Assembly (NCBI GenBank): GCA_009617715.1
Contig: VTFK01000116.1
Coordinates: 744,001 to 808,000 of the forward strand
DNA: 64,000 bases
Direction of reading: 5' to 3'
DNA from: Plectrocnemia conspersa
Taxonomy: Eukaryota > Arthropoda > Insecta > Trichoptera > Polycentropodidae
How positions within the stretch are numbered: the first letter of the stretch is position 1; each line of letters opens with the position of its first letter. The translations under genes and the position numbers were made by a program. The notes below the pieces were generated by a model that was given only the letters and a program-made list of their open reading frames with translations, was not told where the DNA came from and did no database searches. Of this stretch, positions 24,626 through 37,796 are shown in pieces.

Positions 24626-26798
24626 TTTTAAATTTGACACATAACGCTCTCTTAGTATCAAAACAATAACATCTTGTTATCAAGGCTATTACTCAGCTAA
24701 TGAAATCTGACATTTGACGCATGTTGTTTTACAACGTTGGTCTTAACAACATATTAACTGACCATTAGAGAAATACATAATTTACAATAAAAATATTGAA
24801 AAAAACATTTTTATCTACGAATAAATTATTAATGATACTCATAATATTAAATAAATTATAAAATATGTTTCTTAGCTATATTTTTTTCAATAAAAGCTAA
24901 GAAATACTTACTAGTGTATAACTAGAGAATAAGGTACTGCTTAATTATATCAGTAATTATATAACCAATGTTTATAAACACTTTCCCTGCTTTTACTACA
25001 TAAATACGTTTTATATTTTAAAACTTGTTATTTTATCGTCCATTCTCCAAACATTTGTTGAAGCCGAAATCTAGAGAAGATGTTCATAACATCTGGTTTC
25101 AACCAAAATCTTACCTATTTCTAAATATATCGTAGTTTTGTTGAGCATGTGTTATACGGATCTTTTTACTTCACAATTTCACAATAATGGTGAAATAAAA
25201 AAAATATTTTCTGAGAATTTTTATCTTTCGTCACAATAACTATATATAAATAACTTATACAAAAAATATGCTATATTAATTTAAAGTGCTAATTATGCTC
25301 ATTTTTAACAATTAAAAAAGCTCAAATCTGCTTTTGATTATATGTAGTACATACTTTCAAAAACGTGAAGCAAAAAACACAATTGAAACGCCGTCTAATG
25401 CGTGCGTCAAAAGAAGTCAGAGTATGAGGTACTTTTTCTTAGCTCTCTCGCTCTGTCACACGCACTTGTGTATATCGCTCGCATACGTACAAGTAAATCC
25501 GTGCGAGAGAAAAGATGATATACTCACCATCCGATATACTCACCCATCTCTCTTGCGAAATTCTCTGACATAGCGGTATAGTATGGGCGCGTGAAAGTTA
25601 AAGGACAACACCATAGCACCAATGTTTAAACTTTCACAATATTTACAACTTTCTAATTATTTCAATTTTACAAATAATAATCAAAATTTTAATCTGTTTT
25701 TTTTTGTGGGGGGGGGGGCGATTAAACTATGCGACCAAAACCAAGAGACACTTTGGTAGCACGACGGCGGAGGGCTACACATTCTTTAGTGGAACTCGAA
25801 GGAAAGGTGACGACCGGCAGCTCCTCGTCTGCCGATCTCTCGTATCATAATATTTTATTGAATATGTAAATGTATAGTAATTCTATAAATACTACTGCAG
25901 CGGCTTAATATTTATCTAAATGCCACTCGTACGTCACGACTTGCTTCTGTGCTTCCATCATTTAATTATTTTCTTGTTTGGAACGACTCACTGTTTGCGA
26001 ACAAATACCAACTCCGCCGACTTCGATGTGTGTGTGTCCTTAAGTCTCTCTTCTCTTTTCCTAGTTAAATTTCACAATTATAAATTACTAAGGGGAGTAT
26101 TGGGGAGGACCGATTTATTTAAGCGGCTATCTTTGGCCAAAAACCAGGCGGCAGTCTGGTAACATGGACCTCGACGGGAAGAAGACGACCGGTGGTGTCT
26201 CGTCCGCCAATCTCTCGTACCATAACATTCGATTCAATATGTAACTGTATATGACTTCAATAAACTTCTACGGCAGCGGCCCAATATGTGTACAATTGCC
26301 ACCCGTCACCACTCGTCCGCAAAACTTCCATGTATTACTTCAAATTTATTCAAAAATTGTAGGTATAATTTATATATTTTTAAGAGCAGTATTTCATGCT
26401 TTAAATAGCCGTTGAATAATAATCAAAAGTCATAAGATGAATTGTAAACATAATAATTATATAAAATTTATGAAGAGGCTTTCAAACATTACATATAACG
26501 TAGGTTCATATACATACAATAATAAAAATTTAATTAAATCATTATAATTTATATAAAATTTATTGTAATTCAAGTTATTATTTTTTTAAGTAATAGTAAA
26601 AAATATTTTTAATTTAACTGCAAGCTAGTATATCTTCGTTCGGTCAGTGACGGATGTGTTACTAACGCTAATTACAATTATGATATATGAAACAAAAACT
26701 GAACCTTGATAACCTTTAACTCGACTTTATAATTATAAAATCAGACCATTATTTGTTTTTGAACTCATTTGTGTTTTCGCAGACTGAATTACATTAAC
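24626..26798. other. Divergent intergenic region between the sorting nexin and argininosuccinate lyase genes
   Basis: The region between two divergently transcribed genes, so it should hold both promoters. AT-rich except for 25400-26330, which contains a direct repeat listed separately and a run of ten G at about 25709. No CpG island or TATA box stands out. Confidence 0.6.
25715..26330 (+). repeat. Diverged direct repeat ~390 bp apart (possible LTR remnant)
   Basis: The stretch 25715-25930 resembles 26110-26330. Shared blocks include GACGACCGG, TCTCGTCCGCCAATCTCTCG against TCGTCTGCCGATCTCTCG, TCAATATGTAA and GGCAGCGGC..AATAT. Identity looks like roughly 70-75% by eye. Two similar direct copies with about 180 bp between them could be LTRs of a tiny remnant element or an old tandem duplication. 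No reverse transcriptase or primer-binding site is visible. Confidence 0.5.
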
Positions 26799-29700
26799 AT
26801 GGAGAAGGTAAGATAGAATATATTATGCATATTAATGAATCAATCTAATTAATTCTTAATCTATTAGGATTCAAAGAAGCAAATGTGGGGAGGATGTTTT
26901 ACGAAAGAAACAGCTCCGTCTTTAATGGAATTGAACTCGTCAATTGAGGTCGATAAACGAATGTACAAAGAAGATATTTTTGCTAGTCAATTGTATGCAA
27001 AGGCTCTGCACGAAGCCGGGGTTATTGATGAAAAAGATTATCAGAGTATCCACAAGGGTCTAGATAAGGTTCATATTATTCAACTTTATTATTATGAATG
27101 ACTTTTTAAAACGATAAATTTAATCATAGGTGAGAGAAGAATGGGATAACGGACTCATTAACATATCGAATCATGATGAAGATATACATTCTGTGAATGA
27201 ACGTAGACTGAGGGAGATAATAGGAACTCCTGCCGATCGTCTTCACACAGGAAGAAGCAGAAACGATCAAGTAACTACTGACGTAAGGTTGTGGCTGAGC
27301 AACAATGGGAAATGCCTCCTGGAATTACTCCGCACGACTGTTAAAGTAAGATACTATTTTAATATATGTAAATTAGACTTGCTTATTTATTTAATGCGTT
27401 TTTTTAGATTATGATTGATTTGGCACAAAGAGAAATCAATGTATTAATGCCTGGATATACGCACTTGAAGCGAGCTCAACCAGTTAGATTCAGTCATTTC
27501 ATTTTGAGGTAATTTATAAATGTTATACAATTGTATTCCTTAAGTGTATTTATTAAGCATTAATTTATCCATTGGATATTATTTTTCTATACTATTGATT
27601 TATGCCTGAGAATAAACTATATAATATGCATGAAAACTACATTCAAATGACTATTAATATTAGTAAATAAGTATTAAATTAAATTTACTAGTTCAAGAAT
27701 AATTTTTCAGCAATTTTGTAAATCGGTAGTCTGGATAATGTTGTTTCAGGATCATTAGCAGGGGCGTATATTCAGGGTGTGCTAGGTGTGCGGCGCACAC
27801 CCGCAAAACCATCTAAAATATAAATTTAGAAATTTAGAAAATTTAGGGCATAAAGCGACATTATTTTGCATACAGTAGTATGCAAAATTATTTACAATAT
27901 GCAGTGTATAGTATGCATTGGTATTTGTCATTCGCTCTAAAAGTTTCCGCGACCGACACGCTATGTATTTTAAAGTGCGGCGGCCGACTAAAATAAATTG
28001 TTCCGAGATTTAACGGCTGAAGTCGTTCTGTCGGCTGGCAGCGCTCAGTAGTAAAATTGGTCTCGAATTTGGTGCACGTACTTCAAAAACTCTTGCGTCC
28101 GTCGCTGTTTTTTTATTACATTATATCACAATAACAGGTCACACATTTTATATTTTTTTGGCGTAAAATAGTTTATTATCTTATTTACATATGATCAATA
28201 CTTAATTTTTCTATTGTAGATTATATTTTTTTATTTACCCCAATAATGATGAAGAATACTGTTGAAGATATTTTGAATAATCCATTCTCAAAAGAAGTTA
28301 TGAAATTAAATTGAAGATCATCAAAATTGGTGAAACCACGTCCACCTCTTCCCAATTAATTTATGAAGCATAAAGACAATAAATGTGAATATACAAGACA
28401 TTTTTTCATTTTCATCATATGAACGAACTGAGTGGTTAACAGGCTGTGAACTTCGATCTAGATTGTTCTGTTGGCCATGTTTATTGTTTTCCAAAGAAAG
28501 AAGCGTGTGGAATAAAAGTGGATTTGCTGACCTTTAGTCATCTGATAACGGCACTGAAAAAAATACAAAAAAGAGCGCAGTCACACGTTCAATCATTTTT
28601 TTCTCTCAAAATGTTTGGAAAACAACGAATTGAAGTCATGATTGATCAACGTAAAAGCTAATATAATTCAACATAATGAACAAGTTAATAAAAATAGAGA
28701 AGTATTAAAACGAATGATTGACGCAGTAGTATATCTAGGAAAACAAGAACAACCTTTTCGAGGCCACGATGAGTCCTGTAATGCACTAAACAAAGGAAAT
28801 TACCTTGAATTTTTTAAATGCACTTCGAGAATACGATTCTGTTTTGGATACTCATTTAAATACTGCAACGGTGTTTCGTGGTACTTCCCCATCCATACAG
28901 AATGACATAATTGAAGCAATTGGTGATGTTATTAAAGATCATATTAAGGAAGAAGTAAATTCAGCAAATTTTGTCGCTATTATTCTTGACGAAACTTCAG
29001 ATATAATGACGAACTCACAGCTCTCGACAGTTTTGCGTTTTGTTTATGAAGGTAAAGTTTACGAGCGGTTTATTGGCTTTACAGACGTTAGCTCTGATAA
29101 AACAGCCGATGGCTTATTTTGCCACGTTGTAAATATAATTGAAGAATTTCAAATTCAAAAAAAATTAGTTGGACAGACTTATGATGGGGCGAGTGTAATG
29201 AGTGGGCATATTAATGGTTTTGCAAGCCAAAGTACTCGAAGTTTATCCATTGCCCATTTTACACACTGCTATGCTCATATGTTGAATTTAACATTACAAC
29301 AAGGTCTTTCAATATAAAAGTGTGCAAATCATTCTTTCAAACTTTAAATGGATTGTCGGCATTCTTTTCGAAATCTTCCAAACGAATAAATGCTTTACAA
29401 AGAGTTTGTAGCTAGAAGACTTCCTTCTGTTACACCTACAAGATGGAATTACACATCACGGTTAAGTAACACAGTGCAAAAAAAATACAGAAATGAATTT
29501 ACGGACTTTTTTTCGAGACGTCGTGAAAAATTGTGAACTATGGGACCCCGACACTAATAAAAGCACGAGTTTTTTTCTTAGCTTTTTGGAAGATTTTGAA
29601 ACAAGAAAACTTCTCCACATATTTTCAAACCTTTTTTGAAAAAAAACTGATGTGTTATACAACATTTTACAATCCAAATCTTTTGACATATTATATTGCT

Positions 29701-31722
29701 GTAAGAAAGTTACCGAAATTTTGCAACAAAGGAAAATAATTATGAAACATTATGGGATTCTTATGTAACGGAAGAAAATTATCCAAGACTGAGTAATGAT
29801 TTGCTTGTTGAAGAAAAGCACGCGTTTAGCCAACTATTTAATACAATAATTGATAATATATGTAAGCAAATTGAATACCGTTTTTCTTCAATGTCCAAAT
29901 TGGAATATTTTCACCTTCCGGAGAAAGAAAAATATGAGCAATATAAAGGAAAATTTCCAAATGAATTACTTACCAAACTGCAACAATTCTATGGAACATT
30001 ATTTGATTATATAAGTTTAAAAAATGCGCTTGCTGTTCTTTATCATTTGCCTGAATTTGCAGAGAAATCTGTTCATGAGCTTGTACAATTTATGAACACA
30101 AATAATCTTGAGTCAGGTTTTCAGGAAATAGATAAATTAGGCAAACTAATATTAACTCTTTGTACTGCTTCAGCAGAACGTTCATTTTCTGCTCTGAAAC
30201 GAATTAATAATTGTTATCGAAGTACCCAAGGCCAAGAAAGGCTATGTGCCCTTAGCTTGATTTCTATAGAAAAAGAGATCCTTATGGACATTAAAAAGAA
30301 GAGCACTTTTTATGACAGCGTGATAGAAAAATTTATGATTAAAGAAAGAAGATTAGATTTTATATATAAATAATTATAATTTTATGTTTATTGGAAATTT
30401 GATATTTTTTTATATAATAATATTTTTAGATTAGGTTTGATGTTTATTTATTTATTTATATATGGGAAAAAGCTGTAAGGCAGTTTAGGCATGCCAAAAC
30501 CTCGGCTAATAAGAATGAAAAAATGTACGTTTTTTTTTTATTTTTTATAGCACACCCAATATTGACACCCACCGTACGCCACTGATCATTAGGTTTTGAA
30601 TTCAGGCAGTCGGTTATAATAAACTAATTGTTATATAATAAACAATAAATAAAATGATTCTTCTTCAAAACATTTCAGCCACGCGTGGAGTTTTCATAGC
30701 GACGTAGATCTCCTAACGACTATTTTAAAAAGAACAACAATATTACCTCTGGGAAGCGGTGCATTGGCTGGTAATCCGTTTCCGATTGATAGGCATGCAA
30801 TTGCAAAAAATATGAACTTCACAGGAGTAACAATGAACAGCATGAATGCTGTAGGAAATAGAGATTATATTGGTATGGCTTATTAAGAATATATTTTATC
30901 ATCATAGATCATTAATTACACATTGAATTTTAGCTGAATTTTTATTCTGGAGCGCTTTGTGTGGAACTCATTTGAGCCGTTTGGCTGAAGATCTCATAAT
31001 TTTCAATACCGAAGAGTTTAACTTTGTTAAAGTGAGCCAAGAATACTCTACTGGTAGTAGTCTTATGCCACAGAAGAGAAATCCGGACGGATTGGAGTTG
31101 GCTCGCGGTTCTGCAGGTCGATTGATTGGCCATTCGACTGCTTTCTTAATCACCCTTAAATCTTTACCTTCAACGTACAACAAAGACTTGCAATGCGACA
31201 AGCAAATGCTATTTGAATCGTTCGATCTTCTCTGCCAAGTGTTAAAAGTTGTTAACGGAACGCTTAAAACGTTGGAGGTTAGATACATAATTTCATTTCC
31301 TATACACGTTTGCTATATAATAGTTTTGCTGTTTAGGTAAATGCTGATAAATGCATGGAAGCTTTAAAACCGGACCAACTCGCTACGAGATTAGCTCATT
31401 GGTTGGTTAAACGTGGACTACCTTTCCGTCAAGCTCATACAATAGCCGGTCAAGCTGTAGCTCTTGCTGAAAAGAAAAATATACCTTTAAATATGCTACC
31501 GGAACAGGACCGTGCGTCTCTTAGGTAATTATATTATAAGCATTATTTAATAAAGCATTTCTTTTTTAATATAATATACATTTTAGCAATTTATTATCCG
31601 GTGATTTGTCGGAGTTGTGGGATTATGAAAAGGCTGTGGAAGAAAACCAAACCATTGGTGGTACATCAAGAAATTCGGTCTTGAATCAAATTGATGCTCT
31701 TGAAAAGTGGTTGACTTTATAA
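26799..31722 (+). CDS. Argininosuccinate lyase
   Basis: Exons: 26799-26807, 26868-27068, 27130-27345, 27408-27508, 30679-30872, 30934-31277, 31337-31524, 31587-31722. Together 462 aa, the usual length for this enzyme (EC 4.3.2.1), which splits argininosuccinate into arginine and fumarate in the cytosol. Seen in sequence: [23 protein letters not shown] (109-117), [14 protein letters not shown] (substrate loop with the general-base histidine region) and the fumarase-superfamily signature [13 protein letters not shown] (281-293) with its mobile catalytic serine loop. All key motifs are intact, so the gene looks functional even though intron 4 was enlarged by a hAT element. Both the start (MEK) and stop (LEKWLTL) match family ends. 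Confidence 0.97.
27759..30584 (+). mobile_element. hAT transposon (2826 bp) in argininosuccinate lyase intron 4
   Basis: The element is bracketed by a perfect 8-bp target duplication ATCATTAG (27751-27758 and 30585-30592). Its ends are short inverted repeats, CAGGGGCGTA on the left and TACGCCACTG on the right. A second inner palindrome (GGTGTGC..GCGCACACC) follows the left end. The transposase inside is in the same direction as the host gene and is broken. The unmutated 8-bp duplication suggests a relatively recent insertion. Confidence 0.93.
28421..30373 (+). pseudogene. hAT transposase, ZMYM/DUF4371-type, frame-broken
   Basis: Pieces in order on the + strand: a TTF-type zinc-finger region ([13 protein letters not shown], then [12 protein letters not shown]); RGHDES; an RNase-H-like core with [11 protein letters not shown] and [26 protein letters not shown]; then a long 3' part (29801-30373) ending with the hAT dimerisation segment ([19 protein letters not shown], then [14 protein letters not shown]). 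The order and motifs match hAT transposases with DUF4371. Several frameshifts and stops separate the pieces, for example around 28660, 29310-29460 and 29540-29740. The transposase cannot be made as it stands. Confidence 0.88.
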
Positions 31723-32727
31723 TTTTTAAAATGTTGATTGTTCTTACATTGTTTAATATGATATTATTTCAATCAATGAGAGTTATACTGCATAAAGTTA
31801 GATAGAGCTGGTTGTAAGTGCTTTTATTTGGTTTAGTACAAACATCTTCTTGAATGAGTACAACTTTGTTTTTTATTGCATTTATTATTTTAGTTGCTTT
31901 TGCATATTTGTTCTAATCTTTGACCACACAACTCACATGACCACACAATTCACGTTGATAATAAAAACAAACTTTAGTGGACAGCATCGGATCACCAAAA
32001 AATAAAAAAACAATAAATATTTGTATTTTTCTAGCAAAGTGAAAAATATTATATTATATACATATAACAATATATACTTTTTTAAACAGAAAAATACTAT
32101 AAATACTTAGTTATTTTAATGATTTAATTGAATTATAAAGATAGCAATATCCTTCTTTTTTCAATAATATAATTTTTTGCATGTTTTGTATGTTGTAAAT
32201 TGATTTATTGAGAATCCTAGATCTATGTAAATAATCCTGACCTCAAGACCGATTTACGAGTGAAATTAAAGGAGCAACTTTCCGAAAACGTCAGTGAAAA
32301 AGTATGAATCTGCTTTCAAAGTCAATGGGACCATATAAAGAAAGGAGCTCAAAAAAAAAGGTCTTTTTTGAAAAATTTTGTTTAAGGACAAAATTTTTGA
32401 GGACAATCCATCAATGTTAGTAAATGCTAAATTGATTATCTCAAAATACTGAAGTATTTTGAGATATTCAATTTAGACTTAAATAATATCGATATGGAAT
32501 ATAAAAAAATGTTACTTTTCACCACTAAATAATAATAATAAAAACTAATTAAATTAAGTTTAAAATCAAATCTAAATCCGCTCACTTTTAATGCTAGACT
32601 GGAACCACAAATGAGATACAGCGCTGATATAAACACATGTTATAAACAGCTTTTATCAGTAGTCAATCGACCAGAGACCGAGAACAAAATACGATTGCGA
32701 TAGTTGTTACTCAACAATCGACTGATC
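31723..32727. other. Intergenic region between argininosuccinate lyase and allantoinase
   Basis: About 1 kb of AT-rich DNA. A stretch near 32335-32415 (AAGGTCTTTTTTGAAAAATT, then GAGGACAATCC) is a fragment of the repeat family whose full element lies at 47458-47826. The allantoinase promoter should lie in the last few hundred bases; no clear core element is seen. Confidence 0.6.
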
Positions 32728-35700
32728 ATGTCTTCCCATCGCGCTACTGCTTACAAATGTGAGAAAATACTGTTCAAAGATGGAGTCGTCGGGCCAGGAG
32801 CAATTGTGGTCGACGATCTTGGAAAAATAGAGAAAATAATCACAAAGGACGAAGAACTACAAAAGCTAAACGACTGGACGAACATAGTACAGGTTATGCC
32901 GGCAAATGTCCTTGTGCCATTTCTGTCACATAGCAAGCATTCAAAAAAAAAGATCGACCCATGGGTCGCTATTTAGCTTTTTTCATCTTTCTTGCAGTAT
33001 AAACATAATTGCTAATAACGTCTTTTTTTTTTTATTTTTTTTTTATTATTTAATGGAAAAATATTAAGAACTACTAGGTGAATTATGATAAAGTAATCAA
33101 TACGTGTGTAATTATAATTTAATCTATTTATTTAATTGACGAACAATAAATTAATTATAGATAAATAAATAAAATAAACGATTTAAATTAATTAATTTAA
33201 GTTATTTATTTTAATAAGTATTAAATGAATATATTTAATTAAATCATTTAAAATTCTGAAAAATACATTATATAAAATTATGTTATTATAAATTTAAAAA
33301 AATATTTATCAGATTTAACTACATTTAAACTATTTACTTTTAACAATTATTAAATAAATATATTTAATATTCATTAAATACAATAATTATGTCATATAGT
33401 TTAATATATTTAGTTAATTGAAAAAAACAAAAATTTCAATTCTAGATCAATAAATGAAATTAAATATTAAATAAAAAAATTAATGATTGTGGTTTATGTA
33501 TAATAAATTAAGTCAATCAATCAGAATTTTCCTATTTTAAAAATAAATCAATTAAAAATAGTTTAATACAAAGAGTTTGCAAGCCACTAGATATATTTTT
33601 GTGAAATTTGTATTATTTATGTAAACGTTTATGCTATATAATAAATATCAATCAACTAATTAAAAATGTTTAATGTAAAAAGTTTGAGGACCATTCTGTA
33701 TGTAAATATATACTTATATAATAATTAATATACATACATACATTTACATATGTATATATAATAATTAATTATTCTTAATCAAATGAAAAATTAGTTCTTA
33801 CGCAATCATAGATATCATTTTTTGATGTAGATAAAAAATATTTTACTTTAATATAAACGCCTAAATTGATACCATCTATATATCTATTGACTACTAGATT
33901 TCTATCAATTTATCAATATCCAAAAGCATAATCATCTACTGGCTTTTCCGATCTTGTGCTATAGCGCTCTGCTGATCCATTGCTGCTCATTTTTTAAACC
34001 TCGTTGTAACATGATAGTCACTTAGCCAAATGCGTTACAACAGGGTAAACATAATTTGTGCCATATATTTTAATAATTACAATCAATAGAGCTCACTATA
34101 CATGGACCAGCTAGATGTTTTAAATACTCATCACATATTCATCCGTTAGATTAGGAAAATCTTGGAACCCCTAATCTATGATGATCGATTAAAATTATAA
34201 TTATATAATAAAAAATAATTCAAATTACTCAGGCAGCATAGAAATTGAAAAACACTACACTCAAGCAGGGATGTCATTTCAGATGTTTCCAGGGGGGCAA
34301 AAGATGGCCATTCTGTGTAGGTTTTTTTAATATTTCCTTTTCATTAAGATTTAATGTATTTTATTAAATGAATGACCAAATTCAAAGGGGCTCCTATTTA
34401 AAATCCACGCCAAAAGCAATAAAATCGTGTCGTCGCAATGGAAACGCTCGGTTATCTAGCGTTCATAATAAGACTTTTTATAACAATATTTCGACTCATT
34501 ATAAGTGAGAATTGAATAAAGCACATCTAAACCAAATTTGGCCTATATGAGGGGGCAAAAACAGTTATCCTTTCTCAGAAGTCAAAAATCCACGTCAAAA
34601 GCAATAAAATGTTGACGTGGATTTTTCACTTCTGAGAAGTGATAATTGTTTTTGCGCCCTCCTATTGACTAAAATTCAGTTTGAATATACTTTGACCAAT
34701 ATTCTCACATCGGAAGACAGTAGTAATATCAGTAAGGATTGTTATCATATTTTTAAAACATGCAGCAGACAAACTATGAACAATTTATTTTGTCTGCATT
34801 TCTTTTTCTGTTTATTTTCCCTGACTTGACCTAATGAAAGTTCTAAAACCATAATTCGTTTTAGGACTTTCAGTAGGTCAAATGTTCAGTTAGGAAAATT
34901 TGATAGTGTTACTGTTTCGATGAATACAAAATCTTTCTTTTGTGTGAAGTAAAAATAATACCGTATAAATAAAGTGACGAATTTTTCTCCTTTGTTCTTT
35001 CTTTGCCTTCCTTGAACAAAAATTTCTAAAATGACCTTTTTTAAACTCCAGTAATAATTTCTCTTTTTCAAAAAAAATCAAAAATGGCCTTTGAGCAAAA
35101 AAATTTTTTGAAATGCCCTTTTTTCTTAGAGATCATAGCAATTTGTCTCATGTTCTTATTTTTTTATTCTTTCATTTCCGAGATGAGCTTTTTATTTTTA
35201 GTGTCTTCTATAAGACACGCCATAAAATGTGTCGTTTATAAGACATCCTATAAAATGTGACATGAAACAACAGCTGCTTATTACATTTGATTTTAAATAT
35301 TTAGACTTCGAAGGAATGCAAAATATTGTTTGTGGAAATTGTGTTTTGAACTTCTGCCATCAATATTTGAATAGAGAGATTAAAAAGTTCACGCTGAATT
35401 AAACTGTGAGGAACACTTCCTGCAGATTCGTTTAATAAATCTGTCCCCCTTTACTGTGATTAAGGAGTGCTGTAACGACTATGCATTTCATAGAAGGGTT
35501 TATTAAATCTAACTTATAAAATATAACTTTGCAAAAGCTGATAAGGCAATAAAACAAACATTATCAATTATTTTTAATCATTCAATTCAATCAATAATTA
35601 TACTATCTAATGAATTTCCATTAATCATTACAGTAAGCCAGTTAGACGTCAAAGGAACTGTTTGATATCTAGTTTTATTCTACCAATATATAGATAAAAT

Positions 35701-37796
35701 GCATGTGTCCATGTTGATTCAAATGAGTTGTAACCAGTTGTAGGATCGATGAAGGGTATTAGAGTTCTCACAGTGATGTTTGTAGAAGTGCTGAATTTTG
35801 CCAATTTTTTTATACATTTCCTTAGATACAGCTTGGACAAATGGGAGAGAAAGCTAATTTAGTCCCAAAACCCATTTAATTAAACAAGAGTATGTCTTCC
35901 GGGTGTCCGTTTATAAGCAAAATCATTGTGATCTCAAGGTACTTCATGTGGCTAAATAGCTTTTGTTGTAGTAATTAAAGCTAATAAAACCTACGTGACC
36001 ATTGTAAGTTTAGCCTCTCTTCAAATTATTGGATATTTGTCAAAGCACCATTGTTCGATTGTCGATTCCTATAAGGCAATTGTGTAGAAACATTAATGTA
36101 GTTATCAATTTACAGATAACTCATGGAGTTTTGATGCCCGGTTTGGTAGATTCACACGTGCACATCAATAGTCCAGGACGTACAACATGGGAAGATTTTC
36201 CACATGCGACTCGTGCTGCAGCATCCGGAGGCGTCACCACTGTAGTAGACATGCCATTGTAAAATTGTTACATAACATATTTAAACAAAAAATTTAATAA
36301 CTTTCATAATATTCCATATTTTTCAGAAATTCTTTACCTCCGACGACAACATTGGAAAACTTGCGTACAAAAGTCGCCGAAGCAAAGAGAGAGATATATG
36401 TCGATGTAGGATTTTGGGGTGGAGTCATTCCGGGCAATCATGTATGTGTTTCTTAGCAAGCGATTACCAAACCATTACTATTAGTGATTATTTTGATGAT
36501 ATATAGAACGAGCTACTTGATTTGATCAACGCCGGAGTCGTCGGATTCAAATGTTTCCTTTGTCCGAGCGGAGTCGATGAATTTCCTAATGTTACAAAAG
36601 ATGATTTAAAATTGGCTCTGAATATCTTACAAAACACTGACTCAGTTCTTGCTGTAAGTTAAATAATTAAATATTTATAAATTCAATTTATTCTTATAAT
36701 TTACGTTATAGTTTCATGCTGAATGTGAGCTTGATTCTTCTGATCATACAGAGATTTATAAAAACAGTATGTATTATCAAAATATACTATTAAAAATTGA
36801 ATATAAATTTGAAACTATATATATTTTTAGATCCTGATGAGTATCAAACATATCTTGATTCTCGGCCACCAGAGATGGAATATAAAGCCTTAAGACTGAT
36901 CAATGAATTATCTGGAGAGTATAAAAAGTAATGTTTATAGTATTAAAATTTCTTTAATCCTGGATAGTTATTAATTTAATCATTCGTTTTAGAGCTCGTT
37001 ATCATATTGTACATGTGTCAGCATCAAAAGTTGCTGAAATGGTTTCAAATATAAAAAGCAATGGAGTGTCTATCACGGCCGAAACTTGTCCGCATTATTT
37101 GACATTAACAGCCGAAGAAGTTCCAGATACACACACTGAATATAAATGTGCTCCTCCAGTTCGCTCACTCACAAATAGAGTATATAACCTTAACAATAAT
37201 TAAAAGTAGTTCAAGCTGCTTATATTAATTATTTTATATCTTATAGGATGAGTTATGGAATTGTATTTTGAACAATAAACTAAATTTGATCGTATCAGAT
37301 CATTCTCCGTGCACTCCGGAATTGAAAGCGGGTGGGTTTATGAAAGCTTGGGGAGGAATATCGTCATTGCAATTTGGTCTTTCTCTTATATGGACCAATG
37401 CCTCAAAATATGGATTGAGTTTAAGCGGTTTGTCTAAGTTAATGAGTGAAACGCCAGCAAAATTATGTCGTTTGGATGATCGTAAAGGTTCATTTGAAGT
37501 TGGAAAAGATGCCGATATGATTGTGTTTGATACAGAACAGAAATATGTTGTTACTGAGAGCATAATACTTCATAAGAATAAGGTTTATTTTTTTTTTTAT
37601 AACTACCTATATACATAATTATATTTGTTATTTTATCAAAAAATATATTGTAAAATTTCAGTTAACTCCATATTTAGGAATGGAATTAAAAGGAAAAGTT
37701 CTACAAACCTATCTAAGAGGAAAGTTGATTTATGAATCATCGAAATTCTTAGGAGGACCTAAAGGAAAACTATTACTAAAAACTGAATCATTTTGA
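32728..37796 (+). CDS. Allantoinase
   Basis: Exons: 32728-32892, 36116-36258, 36327-36441, 36507-36653, 36712-36766, 36831-36927, 36993-37179, 37247-37582, 37662-37796; 459 aa. Allantoinase (EC 3.5.2.5) hydrolyses allantoin to allantoate in purine-nitrogen breakdown. It is an amidohydrolase with a dinuclear metal centre, and all ligands can be placed: H69 and H71 in DSHVHIN, the carbamylated lysine K156 in GFKCFLC, H192 in FHAEC, H248 in VHVSAS and D321 in SDHSPC. The substrate-contact motif SPGRTTWE and the GFWGGV strand are typical. The ATG at 32728 was chosen because MSSHRAT fits the family start; an in-frame upstream ATG (32704) would add eight residues. Intron 1 (3.2 kb) is rich in repeats. 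Confidence 0.96.
34505..34708. repeat. Fold-back element with ~95-bp inverted arms
   Basis: The left arm 34505-34598 and right arm 34612-34708 are imperfect reverse complements around a 13-nt spacer. Matching blocks include GTGAGAAT/ATTCTCAC, GGGGGCAAAAACA against its counterpart in GTTTTTGCGCCC, TTCTCAGAAGT, and AAAATCCACGTCAA against TTGACGTGGATTTT. A third partial copy of the inner block (AAAATCCACGCCAAAAGCAAT) lies at about 34400, so the real element may be larger. Confidence 0.8.
34800..34985 (-). repeat. Dispersed repeat, copy 2 (inverted relative to 2510-2705)
   Basis: The reverse complement of the repeat at 2510-2705, including the same inner hairpin (CCTAATGAAAGTTCTAAAAC and GTTTTAGGACTTTCAGTAGG). 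The similarity extends through the CTTCACACA and ATACGGTATT blocks. Downstream, to about 35130, the sequence also resembles the interior of the 47458-47826 element on the opposite strand. Confidence 0.7.

Larger units (their letters stand above)
32893..36115 (+). other. Allantoinase intron 1
   Basis: A 3.2-kb intron (donor GTTATG, acceptor TTACAG). The first half is extremely AT-rich (33000-33800). From 34260 to 35150 it holds the fold-back element and dispersed repeats listed separately. Other small open frames here are not recognised. Confidence 0.8.

Noticed and set aside
27759..30584. The hAT transposase as a working host or transposon gene
   Set aside because: Several frameshifts and stop codons interrupt it and no splice pattern repairs all of them.
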